DNA of 32,956 nucleotides, taken from positions 1-32,956 of IMG/VR virus record IMGVR_UViG_3300048927_000284, one strand, 5' to 3'. The stretch comes from a virus. The position numbers and the translations under genes are program-made. The notes beneath the pieces were generated by a model. The model was not told the origin of the DNA and ran no database searches. It saw only the letters and a list, made by a program, of their open reading frames with translations. Positions 21,370 to 25,702 of this stretch are shown here, piece by piece (position 1 is the first letter of the stretch; each line of letters opens with the position of its first letter).

Positions 21370-21490
21370 GCTTTTTCTCCTTGGTGTTTCTGTAGGTAGG
21401 ACAGCCTTGCGGCTGGGTGCTTCTGCTGCTCTACGGTTTCTTCCTGCTGGCAATTTTTAGGACAGAGGAAGGTGATGCGGTGTTGCTGGG
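21370..21490 (-). other. Gap with open frame but no convincing start
   Basis: Between the cro-like gene and the next gene one frame is open and ends exactly in an ATGA overlap with the downstream start, ending Gln-Lys-His-Gln-Gly-Glu-Lys-Ala. It has no ATG after the cro stop and no ribosome site for GTG or TTG. It contains Leu-Cys-Pro-Lys-Asn-Cys, a possible half zinc knuckle. It may be a decayed gene or a leader. Confidence 0.3.
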
Positions 21491-21745
21491 TTAGGGAGAG
21501 GCGAGGCTCTTTAGCGAAGATCGACGGCGTGTCAACTCGGGCCAGATACGCTTCCAGTCCTCCGGGAAGAGTTCCTGGCGGGTCACGATTCCGCCCGTTG
21601 CACGCTCGATAGCGGCACCGTATTTGGTAGGAATTGGGCGTCCGCCTGCCAGCCAACGGCTGATGTCCGGAGCGTGCACGCCGATGGCTTTGGCTAATGC
21701 TGCTTTGCGGCCGCGCTGTTGAGAAAGGTAGGTAGACAGGTTCAT
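21491..21745 (-). CDS. Cro/YdaS-type early regulator
   Basis: The 84-residue protein has a Cro/YdaS helix-turn-helix at about 1-55: Met-Asn-Leu-Ser-Thr-Tyr-Leu-Ser-Gln-Gln-Arg-Gly-Arg-Lys-Ala-Ala-Leu-Ala-Lys-Ala, then Val-His-Ala-Pro-Asp-Ile-Ser-Arg-Trp-Leu-Ala-Gly-Gly-Arg-Pro-Ile-Pro and Ala-Ile-Glu-Arg-Ala-Thr-Gly-Gly-Ile-Val-Thr-Arg. It is the first leftward gene and diverges from the repressor gene, the standard Cro position, so it should oppose the repressor at the shared operators. No ribosome site precedes its ATG. The predicted transcription start falls on the A of the ATG, so the message appears leaderless at this gene. Confidence 0.85.
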   Translation of the reverse strand: MNLSTYLSQQRGRKAALAKAIGVHAPDISRWLAGGRPIPTKYGAAIERATGGIVTRQELFPEDWKRIWPELTRRRSSLKSLASP

Positions 21746-21751
21746 GCGTTT

Positions 21752-21780
21752 ATATTAGCCCAAGGCTAATGCAAACGCAA
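21752..21780 (-). promoter_or_regulatory. Leftward lytic promoter (pL-like)
   Basis: Read leftward, TTGCGT (21780-21775), a 17-bp spacer and TAATAT (21757-21752). Operator O1 covers most of the spacer and overlaps the -10 box, so bound repressor would block RNA polymerase. The rightward early promoter has the same structure. Confidence 0.8.
21754..21770. promoter_or_regulatory. Repressor operator O1 (perfect palindrome)
   Basis: ATTAGCC-CAA-GGCTAAT has perfect 7-bp arms. It lies inside the leftward promoter. The same site, read from the other strand, is repeated exactly at 23655-23671. Confidence 0.85.
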
Positions 21781-21787
21781 GTGATTG

Positions 21788-21804
21788 ATTAGCCAATGGC
21801 GAAT
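21788..21804. promoter_or_regulatory. Repressor operator O2
   Basis: ATTAGCC-AAT-GGCGAAT differs from the palindrome at one position in the right arm. Its centre is 34 bp from that of O1, just upstream of the leftward -35 box. Confidence 0.75.
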
Positions 21805-21820
21805 TCAGCCTATGGCAAAT
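21804..21820. promoter_or_regulatory. Repressor operator O3 (weak copy)
   Basis: TTCAGCC-TAT-GGCAAAT matches 5 of 7 and 6 of 7 arm positions. Its centre is 16 bp from that of O2. It overlaps the expected -35 region of the repressor promoter, so it could mediate self-repression or Cro control. Confidence 0.55.
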
Positions 21821-21828
21821 GTGACGTC

Positions 21829-21834
21829 TAATAC
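21829..21834 (+). promoter_or_regulatory. Candidate -10 of the repressor maintenance promoter
   Basis: TAATAC matches the -10 consensus in 5 of 6 positions, with no good -35 box, as in activator-dependent lambda pRM. The expected start is at or next to the ATG at 21839, implying a leaderless message. Confidence 0.5.
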
Positions 21835-21838
21835 ACGA

Positions 21839-22261
21839 ATGAAGAAAATTGAAGAGATCCGGCGCGATAATCTGCAGCGCCTGCGCGATGAGCTAGGGAG
21901 TGTGAAGCAGCTAGTCGAAGTGACCGGCAAGAGCCAGTCGCAGATCAGCCAATGGCTGAACGGATCCGCTCACTCGGTCACGGGGAAGCCGAGAGTAATA
22001 AGCAGCGGTGCTTGCAGGGAGATCGAGAAGGCGACCGGGAAGCCCGATGGATGGATGGATGTGGAACAAACGTCATTGACCCTAGTAGAGCCAACAGAGG
22101 TAACAGCCTTGCGTAGGCTGCTTAACGAAACCTCATCTGAAATCCGCCTTCTTTCGGTGTATCGGCTTGCGAGCGCGGACCAGCGGGAACTGATAGACGG
22201 TGCCGTTAGACTCGTGATCGAGCAGCTCGACATCCCTGCTTTCCTCAGTGTTCGCAAGTGA
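21839..22261 (+). CDS. Prophage repressor lacking an S24 peptidase domain
   Basis: The 140-residue protein has an N-terminal repressor DNA-binding domain (about 1-73): Arg-Arg-Asp-Asn-Leu-Gln-Arg-Leu-Arg-Asp-Glu, then Ser-Gln-Ser-Gln-Ile-Ser-Gln-Trp-Leu-Asn-Gly-Ser and Glu-Ile-Glu-Lys-Ala-Thr-Gly-Lys-Pro-Asp-Gly-Trp-Met-Asp, the signature of CI-like repressors of betaproteobacterial prophages. In those relatives a LexA-like S24 peptidase follows. Here there is only a ~65-residue helical tail (Leu-Leu-Ser-Val-Tyr-Arg-Leu-Ala-Ser-Ala-Asp-Gln-Arg-Glu-Leu) with no Ser/Lys catalytic pair, so it cannot self-cleave. The start is set by the TAATAC box and lack of ribosome sites; Met at 21785 or 21812 would overlap operators. 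Its 3' end overlaps a convergent gene by 129 bp. Confidence 0.85.
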   Translation: MKKIEEIRRDNLQRLRDELGSVKQLVEVTGKSQSQISQWLNGSAHSVTGKPRVISSGACREIEKATGKPDGWMDVEQTSLTLVEPTEVTALRRLLNETSSEIRLLSVYRLASADQRELIDGAVRLVIEQLDIPAFLSVRK

Positions 22262-22378
22262 CACGCTTGCTTCTCCTGGGAAGCTGCGCAAGAGCTGCCG
22301 GGCCATGCCGAGCAAGTAGCTCCGGCCAGCCTCGCTCATCATTGAGTACATCGTTTCGATCTCTGGAAGGTTGTTCAT
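22133..22378 (-). CDS. Candidate SOS-controlled antirepressor (convergent with repressor)
   Basis: The 81-residue protein starts Met-Asn-Asn-Leu-Pro-Glu-Ile-Glu-Thr-Met-Tyr with AGAGG five bases upstream. Its first half is a helical unit (Met-Met-Ser-Glu-Ala-Gly-Arg-Ser-Tyr-Leu-Leu-Gly-Met-Ala-Arg-Gln-Leu-Leu); the second half is antisense to the repressor tail and ends basic (Arg-Lys-Pro-Ile-His-Arg-Lys-Lys-Ala-Asp-Phe-Arg). A perfect LexA-type box lies about 58 bp upstream of the start. Small SOS-driven proteins that inactivate a non-cleavable repressor are known (186 Tum, Gifsy antirepressors), and this gene has the right position, size and control. That function is inference: no homology was seen, and a purely antisense role is possible. 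Confidence 0.6.
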   Translation of the reverse strand: MNNLPEIETMYSMMSEAGRSYLLGMARQLLRSFPGEASVSLANTEESRDVELLDHESNGTVYQFPLVRARKPIHRKKADFR

Positions 22379-22410
22379 ACTGACCTCTGGCAACTAACGC
22401 TGTTGTAGTT

Positions 22411-22432
22411 TTCAATGCTGTTCCGCATTGAA
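22411..22432. repeat. Inverted repeat beside the LexA box
   Basis: Perfect arms TTCAATGC and GCATTGAA are separated by 6 bp; flanking GTAG/CTAC can extend the stem around a TT bulge. It lies between the SOS box and the candidate antirepressor start and could be a second operator or a leader-RNA hairpin. Confidence 0.7.
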
Positions 22433-22456
22433 CTACTGTACACCCATACAGTAGTT
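22431..22456. promoter_or_regulatory. LexA/SOS box in a perfect inverted repeat
   Basis: Ten-base arms AACTACTGTA and TACAGTAGTT flank 6 bp. The inner part is CTGT-N8-ACAG (22436-22451) with TA flanks on both sides, matching the LexA consensus TACTGTA...TACAGTA at every conserved base. No clear promoter could be assigned on either strand, but the nearest downstream gene is the candidate antirepressor on the minus strand. Confidence 0.85.
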
Positions 22457-22654
22457 AACGCTAGCATTCGGACATGAATCCATTGAAGTCCGGCAATTAA
22501 TATAGACCCACTGTATGTACTTACGCTACCTCCAATCGTATGTTTCGCGGGTTACGACCGCTACAGAAGCTGATACGTCACACTTTCTCATAGTGGCCGA
22601 ATCTGAGGCGGACGGCAGAATGTGACAAGCTCTGGTGTTGTTTTTCTGTGGTGT
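22457..22654. other. Non-coding gap between SOS box and Arc-like gene
   Basis: No credible gene is seen on either strand: the one short minus frame (22526-22720) has no ribosome site and unlike composition. The stretch is A+T-richer than its surroundings and probably holds the promoter of the Arc-like gene, which I could not place. Confidence 0.5.
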
Positions 22655-22674
22655 CAGATGTGGCACCACATCTG
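22655..22674. promoter_or_regulatory. Palindrome upstream of the Arc-like gene (candidate operator)
   Basis: CAGATGTGG-CA-CCACATCTG has perfect 9-bp arms. It lies 34 bp before the start of a ribbon-helix-helix gene; such proteins usually bind a palindrome in their own promoter. Confidence 0.65.
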
Positions 22675-22688
22675 TTTTGTTGTTTGCT

Positions 22689-22709
22689 ATCGCGCAACAA
22701 TCGCGCGAT
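22689..22709. repeat. Inverted repeat at the Arc-like start codon
   Basis: ATCGCGC-AACAATC-GCGCGAT has perfect 7-bp arms, the right arm running into the ATG. It could be a second operator or an RNA stem that hides the start. No ribosome site is present here. Confidence 0.55.
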
Positions 22710-22932
22710 GGAAAATTCAAGCAAATCGAAGAGGAGTCAGCGAACCTTGCGCTTGCCTCCAGACCTACAAAAAGAGATTGATGAAGCCGCTGCGCTGGCG
22801 GGTCATTCTGCTAACGAAGAGATCGTGCGGCGCCTTCGGGCGTTTGCTCAGTCGGCCAGCCTGGCGGACATCATCAAGCAGAATGCCGAGCTGAGGCGAA
22901 TGCTGCAGCAGCTGATAGACCGGCAGGGATGA
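22708..22932 (+). CDS. Arc/Mnt-like ribbon-helix-helix regulator
   Basis: The 74-residue protein reads Lys-Arg-Ser-Gln-Arg-Thr-Leu-Arg-Leu-Pro-Pro-Asp-Leu at the N-terminus (the DNA-contacting beta strand), then two helices (Glu-Ile-Asp-Glu-Ala-Ala-Ala-Leu-Ala-Gly and Ser-Ala-Asn-Glu-Glu-Ile-Val-Arg-Arg-Leu), the Arc pattern, plus a C-terminal coiled-coil-like tail (Asn-Ala-Glu-Leu-Arg-Arg-Met-Leu-Gln-Gln-Leu). Arc and Mnt of P22 regulate immunity genes, including an antirepressor, so a role at the neighbouring switch is attractive. The stop TGA overlaps the start region of the lipoprotein gene, so the two are co-expressed. Confidence 0.82.
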   Translation: MENSSKSKRSQRTLRLPPDLQKEIDEAAALAGHSANEEIVRRLRAFAQSASLADIIKQNAELRRMLQQLIDRQG

Positions 22933-22934
22933 GT

Positions 22935-23501
22935 ATGAAAAAGATTGTTTTGATCGGATTGGTTGCAACTTTGGCAGCCTGCGCGACGCCGCAACGGGAG
23001 ACCCGAAAGTTTCTTACGCAAGAGCGCGCGATCGCAAAAACTTGTCTTGCTCCTACCTCGAGCATGACAGCCGAGCAGCGTTTCACTGTAGACCCAGTGA
23101 CGCACAAATCGCCTATGACGGGCTTCGTGAACTGTTACTCGAATGAGGTGCTTACGGTAGCGAACATGATGCAGTACGCCCGCTTGGACATCGTCTACGC
23201 TTACCTTGGATACCTCGAGAGGCTTACGCAAGCCATGGACTCTGGAAGCATCGATACGCCGGCTGCGCTTTCATCCTTCAGACAGACCTCCAAAGCGTTT
23301 ACCGATTCGCTGGCCGCGGCCGATGCCCAGCAATCGGCACAGGAGACTCAGGCCCGACGAGACTTCGCTGATCGTCTAGCGGCTTTCGCCACCGTCATGG
23401 CAGCAGCTGACCGCCAGCGCGCTGCAGAGGCAGCAGCACGACGCCCCGTCGTGTGTACGTCGAGCGGCGTATACGTGCAGAACACAGTCGTCTGCCAGTA
23501 A
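22935..23501 (+). CDS. Lipoprotein, possible lysogenic-conversion protein
   Basis: The ~188-residue protein has a lipoprotein signal: Met-Lys-Lys-Ile-Val-Leu-Ile-Gly-Leu-Val-Ala-Thr-Leu-Ala-Ala-Cys, with Cys16 as the lipidated residue. The mature part is helical with a long Ala/Gln/Arg-rich coiled coil (about 115-165) and four further Cys, including two near the C-terminus. An ATG six bases earlier overlaps the preceding stop; the chosen one has AGGGA at better spacing. It is followed by a terminator. A rightward two-gene unit in the immunity region, active apart from lytic promoters, is typical of genes expressed by the lysogen; surface lipoproteins in that position often block superinfection. 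That role is inference. Confidence 0.78.
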   Translation: MKKIVLIGLVATLAACATPQRETRKFLTQERAIAKTCLAPTSSMTAEQRFTVDPVTHKSPMTGFVNCYSNEVLTVANMMQYARLDIVYAYLGYLERLTQAMDSGSIDTPAALSSFRQTSKAFTDSLAAADAQQSAQETQARRDFADRLAAFATVMAAADRQRAAEAAARRPVVCTSSGVYVQNTVVCQ

Positions 23502-23524
23502 AAAATCTCTCCACCTCAGATGCT

Positions 23525-23548
23525 AGCCCGCCGCGTGCGGGCTTTTTT
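23525..23548 (+). terminator. Intrinsic terminator after the lipoprotein gene
   Basis: The stem AGCCCGC/GCGGGCT with a 5-base loop is followed by TTTTT. It insulates the immunity-region unit from the rightward early operon. Confidence 0.9.
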
Positions 23549-23568
23549 ACGCCTGTACGGTTCGGAAC

Positions 23569-23575
23569 ATTAGCC
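23569..23575 (+). promoter_or_regulatory. Operator half-site
   Basis: A single ATTAGCC without a matching right arm lies 52 bp before the next operator. It may be a remnant or a weak third site matching O3. Confidence 0.35.
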
Positions 23576-23620
23576 GTCTGCACACTCGGTGCGACACCCC
23601 CCCGTTTCATCGACGAGAAT

Positions 23621-23637
23621 ATTAGCCTTTGGCGCAA
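23621..23637. promoter_or_regulatory. Repressor operator of the rightward region (imperfect)
   Basis: ATTAGCC-TTT-GGCGCAA: left arm perfect, right arm matching in part. Its centre is 34 bp from the perfect operator, the same spacing as O1-O2. Confidence 0.65.
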
Positions 23638-23644
23638 ATAGTTC

Positions 23645-23673
23645 TTGCGCGTCGATTAGCCTTGGGCTAATAT
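23645..23673 (+). promoter_or_regulatory. Rightward lytic promoter (pR-like)
   Basis: TTGCGC, exactly 17 bp, TAATAT; transcription should start near 23680. The spacer and -10 box contain the perfect operator. The last 21 bp through the -10 box and two further bases are identical to the leftward promoter. Confidence 0.82.
23655..23671. promoter_or_regulatory. Repressor operator of the rightward promoter (perfect)
   Basis: ATTAGCC-TTG-GGCTAAT is the same 17-mer as O1 read on the other strand. It overlaps the spacer and -10 box, so repressor binding would shut off the rightward operon. Confidence 0.85.
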
Positions 23674-23714
23674 AACTCCATCGAAACACAGCCGGCAGGG
23701 CGATGGAGAACACG

Positions 23715-23894
23715 ATGAGCGCAAAGAACCCATGCACCAATGGCCCGCGTCACAAGTGGGACTGGGTGAAGGACGTAACGAACGTCAAGGTATCGATCAC
23801 CAGCACTGCAACGCGCAAAACCTTCTCGCGCCGCGGCGTCTTTAAGTGTGAGTGCGGCGCAACCCGAGAAGGCCAACCGCGTACCGGGCTCTGA
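23715..23894 (+). CDS. Small early protein with Cys-X-Cys motif
   Basis: The 59-residue protein is the first gene of the rightward operon. The start Met-Ser-Ala-Lys-Asn-Pro-Cys has GGAGAA six bases upstream; an ATG four codons earlier would consume that site. It contains Cys-Thr-Asn-Gly-Pro-Arg-His-Lys-Trp-Asp-Trp and Cys-Glu-Cys-Gly-Ala, a possible metal knuckle seen in small phage proteins of similar position. Function unknown. Confidence 0.68.
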   Translation: MSAKNPCTNGPRHKWDWVKDVTNVKVSITSTATRKTFSRRGVFKCECGATREGQPRTGL

Positions 23895-23896
23895 CC

Positions 23897-24109
23897 ATGC
23901 GCCACTACGACGACTACGGCTACAGCGCCCGCCAGCGCCGAGAGGACGCAGCAGGCGACAAGCGCGCGCTGATCTTCGCTGCCGTGGAAGACGAACTGAT
24001 CTGCGAGTACCACGAAGAGGGCGGCATGCACAGCGATTACAAGCCGTCGTATGCGCTGGTGAATCGGATGGTTGAACAACGTATCGCAGCAATGAGGGAG
24101 CACGCATGA
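23897..24109 (+). CDS. Small acidic hypothetical early protein
   Basis: Met-Arg-His-Tyr-Asp-Asp-Tyr-Gly-Tyr-Ser-Ala-Arg-Gln-Arg-Arg-Glu begins a 70-residue helical protein ending in a basic helix. It starts two bases after the previous stop and its TGA overlaps the next ATG. No motif recognised. Confidence 0.65.
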   Translation: MRHYDDYGYSARQRREDAAGDKRALIFAAVEDELICEYHEEGGMHSDYKPSYALVNRMVEQRIAAMREHA

Positions 24110-24288
24110 ACACGATCGAACACTTGGAAGCGCTGCGCCACAGCCTGCAGGCAGCTCGCAACGTGACGCACAGCCCGCTCCTTCACAAAGAGCGCGCTAA
24201 CGGGCTGAACGATGGCTTGGACGTAGCGCTGAACCTGATCGCGCTTGAGATCCAGATTGCGCAGACCAGTGCGGCAGCACACCAATAA
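24106..24288 (+). CDS. Small helical hypothetical early protein
   Basis: The 60-residue product is predicted to be two helices (Glu-His-Leu-Glu-Ala-Leu-Arg-His-Ser-Leu-Gln-Ala and Gly-Leu-Asn-Asp-Gly-Leu-Asp-Val-Ala-Leu-Asn-Leu-Ile). The 5' end is coupled to the upstream gene in ATGA; downstream, a 40-bp gap carries the next ribosome site. Unknown function. Confidence 0.62.
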   Translation: MNTIEHLEALRHSLQAARNVTHSPLLHKERANGLNDGLDVALNLIALEIQIAQTSAAAHQ

Positions 24289-24328
24289 ACCAACCGCCGG
24301 CGGCGCCGGCCAGAACGAGGAGCAGGGA

Positions 24329-24640
24329 ATGGACGATGCATCGAATCTCGGCCCGCTGTGGGTCAGCCAGTTGCGGAAAGAAGTGGCGAGCCGCCGCAAT
24401 CGCGCTGCGGAAAATCTGCTGACGATCAACCCAGATGGCGACTTCGCCAGGCAGCACCGGATGCTGATTGAGGCAGCGGACGCGATGCTCGAGGCCCAGG
24501 GTCTGCTGACTGCGCTGCGCCAGATCGAGAGCTACCTGGACGGGCGCATGACCCATCAAGCTGACAACACGAACTACCCCTTCTGGAACCAGCTCTGGGA
24601 GATCGCCAGCGACGCACTCATCGCAGCAGGTGCCGCATGA
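24329..24640 (+). CDS. Hypothetical early protein
   Basis: The 103-residue protein starts Met-Asp-Asp-Ala-Ser-Asn-Leu-Gly-Pro-Leu-Trp-Val, with GGAG and AGGG upstream. It is helical throughout, with Glu-Ala-Ala-Asp-Ala-Met-Leu-Glu-Ala-Gln-Gly-Leu-Leu and a Trp-rich end (Phe-Trp-Asn-Gln-Leu-Trp-Glu-Ile-Ala). The longer upstream frame overlaps the previous gene and is basic, so it was not used. Function unknown. Confidence 0.65.
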   Translation: MDDASNLGPLWVSQLRKEVASRRNRAAENLLTINPDGDFARQHRMLIEAADAMLEAQGLLTALRQIESYLDGRMTHQADNTNYPFWNQLWEIASDALIAAGAA

Positions 24641-24795
24641 TCGCCGCCCGCATCGCACGCCGCAGCTACCGCATCACGGTGCGCACCGCAACCCAGGCTG
24701 TGACCTACATCGCCATCGGCGACCGCGATGCCCTGATGGACGCGGCCTACGACGACGGCGCCCTGACGCTGACGATCATCGAGGTGCGGCCATGA
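24637..24795 (+). CDS. 52-residue hypothetical early protein
   Basis: Met-Ile-Ala-Ala-Arg-Ile-Ala-Arg-Arg-Ser-Tyr-Arg-Ile-Thr-Val-Arg begins a small beta-alpha-beta protein (Thr-Tyr-Ile-Ala-Ile-Gly-Asp-Arg-Asp-Ala-Leu-Met-Asp-Ala-Ala-Tyr, Leu-Thr-Leu-Thr-Ile-Ile-Glu-Val). ATGA overlaps at both ends show that it is a coupled gene. Role unknown. Confidence 0.65.
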   Translation: MIAARIARRSYRITVRTATQAVTYIAIGDRDALMDAAYDDGALTLTIIEVRP

Positions 24796-24881
24796 GCGAA
24801 CACCGCCTGCTGATCGCGAAAGTGAAGCTTACAGCACTCGTGGTTCTTGTGGCGGTCGTTGCGATGACGGTGCAGCCATGA
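24792..24881 (+). CDS. 29-residue membrane microprotein
   Basis: Met-Ser-Glu-His-Arg-Leu-Leu-Ile-Ala-Lys-Val-Lys precedes one hydrophobic segment (Leu-Thr-Ala-Leu-Val-Val-Leu-Val-Ala-Val-Val-Ala-Met). ATGA overlaps link it to both neighbours. It and the next gene form a pair of tiny membrane proteins of unknown role. Confidence 0.58.
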   Translation: MSEHRLLIAKVKLTALVVLVAVVAMTVQP

Positions 24882-25003
24882 TCCGCGACCTTGCCCGAGC
24901 CTTTGTTCTCGTGATGTTTTTCCTGATCGTAGTAGCGGAATTCGAACGGATGGACAACGAAGTGACGACCGATTGGAGCAGCGATGAAACGCAAGCACAG
25001 TGA
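24878..25003 (+). CDS. 41-residue membrane microprotein
   Basis: Met-Ile-Arg-Asp-Leu-Ala-Arg leads into a hydrophobic segment (Phe-Val-Leu-Val-Met-Phe-Phe-Leu-Ile-Val-Val-Ala) and an acidic tail (Glu-Phe-Glu-Arg-Met-Asp-Asn-Glu). Basic-inside, acidic-outside charge suggests a single-pass protein with the C-terminus out. It is coupled by ATGA to the preceding gene. Function unknown. Confidence 0.58.
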   Translation: MIRDLARAFVLVMFFLIVVAEFERMDNEVTTDWSSDETQAQ

Positions 25004-25160
25004 AGCGGCACACGCCAAGCGCCGTTTACAGGACGCCTACATCGAAGGCCTGAGCGACGACGAGCAAGCGCTGGAAGCGCTGGAATGGCACGACGACTAC
25101 ACGTCGCAATACGGCTACGAGCCCGAGATGCAGCACGAAGACGAATTGATCCCCTTCTGA
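24984..25160 (+). CDS. 58-residue charged hypothetical protein
   Basis: The product starts Met-Lys-Arg-Lys-His-Ser-Glu-Ala-Ala-His-Ala-Lys-Arg-Arg-Leu and becomes strongly acidic and aromatic at the end (Trp-His-Asp-Asp-Tyr-Thr-Ser-Gln-Tyr-Gly-Tyr). GGAG lies five bases before the start, inside the preceding gene, which it overlaps by 20 bp. Unknown function. Confidence 0.6.
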   Translation: MKRKHSEAAHAKRRLQDAYIEGLSDDEQALEALEWHDDYTSQYGYEPEMQHEDELIPF

Positions 25161-25171
25161 ACGAGGACACC

Positions 25172-25702
25172 ATGAGCACAGAGAAAAAGCTTGCTGAGAT
25201 GTTCGGATCGGAATGGCGTCAGCACACCGCATATCCGGCCTACTACTTCAGCCGCGATGGACGCTGCGCCCGAGTGCCAAGGAAGGCTGCGCCACGGCTT
25301 CTTGTCGGATGCCCGTCGGGAAGCGGCGAATATCGCTGTATCACCTTGTGCGATGGGAAAGGCGGCCAAGAGAGAGTCTACCTACATCGCGCTGTATGCG
25401 AGCTTTTTAACGGTCCACCGAAGGATCTGCCGCATTGCAGGCACCTCGACGGCAACGCCAAGAACTGCGCTGCAGACAACCTCGCATGGGGTACCGCAGC
25501 AGACAACATGCAGGACATGTTGCGGCATGGGCGGACAGCGAAGGGAAAGCGCAATCCGCAGTCAAAGTTGAATCCTGATCTGGTCCTGCAAATGCGTGAA
25601 GTGAGGGTAAAGACCGGAGCAGTTTACAGAGATATCGCCGCGCAGTTTGGAGTTTCTACGATGACGGCGCTACGTGCAATTAAAGGAGAGGCATGGAAAT
25701 GA
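25172..25702 (+). CDS. HNH homing-type endonuclease
   Basis: The 176-residue protein carries an HNH module: Tyr-Leu-His-Arg-Ala-Val (70-75), Leu-Pro-His-Cys-Arg-His-Leu-Asp-Gly-Asn (86-95) and Ala-Asp-Asn-Leu-Ala-Trp-Gly-Thr (101-108), then Asp-Asn-Met-Gln-Asp-Met-Leu-Arg-His-Gly, the standard extension of free-standing phage HNH enzymes. A C-terminal helix-turn-helix (Tyr-Arg-Asp-Ile-Ala-Ala-Gln-Phe-Gly-Val-Ser) gives DNA specificity. Its GAGGACA ribosome site is good and its 3' end overlaps the ERF start by 10 bp. Such genes often insert beside essential genes and spread by cutting uninfected alleles; no intron boundary is seen, so it is free-standing. Confidence 0.88.
   Translation: MSTEKKLAEMFGSEWRQHTAYPAYYFSRDGRCARVPRKAAPRLLVGCPSGSGEYRCITLCDGKGGQERVYLHRAVCELFNGPPKDLPHCRHLDGNAKNCAADNLAWGTAADNMQDMLRHGRTAKGKRNPQSKLNPDLVLQMREVRVKTGAVYRDIAAQFGVSTMTALRAIKGEAWK

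Noticed and set aside
22429-22457. Rightward promoter TTGAAC ... TAGTTA across the SOS box
   Set aside because: The -10 match is poor with an 18-bp spacer and no gene starts within 250 bp downstream; left unassigned.
22526-22720. 64-codon minus-strand frame in the gap before the Arc-like gene
   Set aside because: No ribosome site, unusual composition, and it would cover both palindromes of the Arc-like promoter region.
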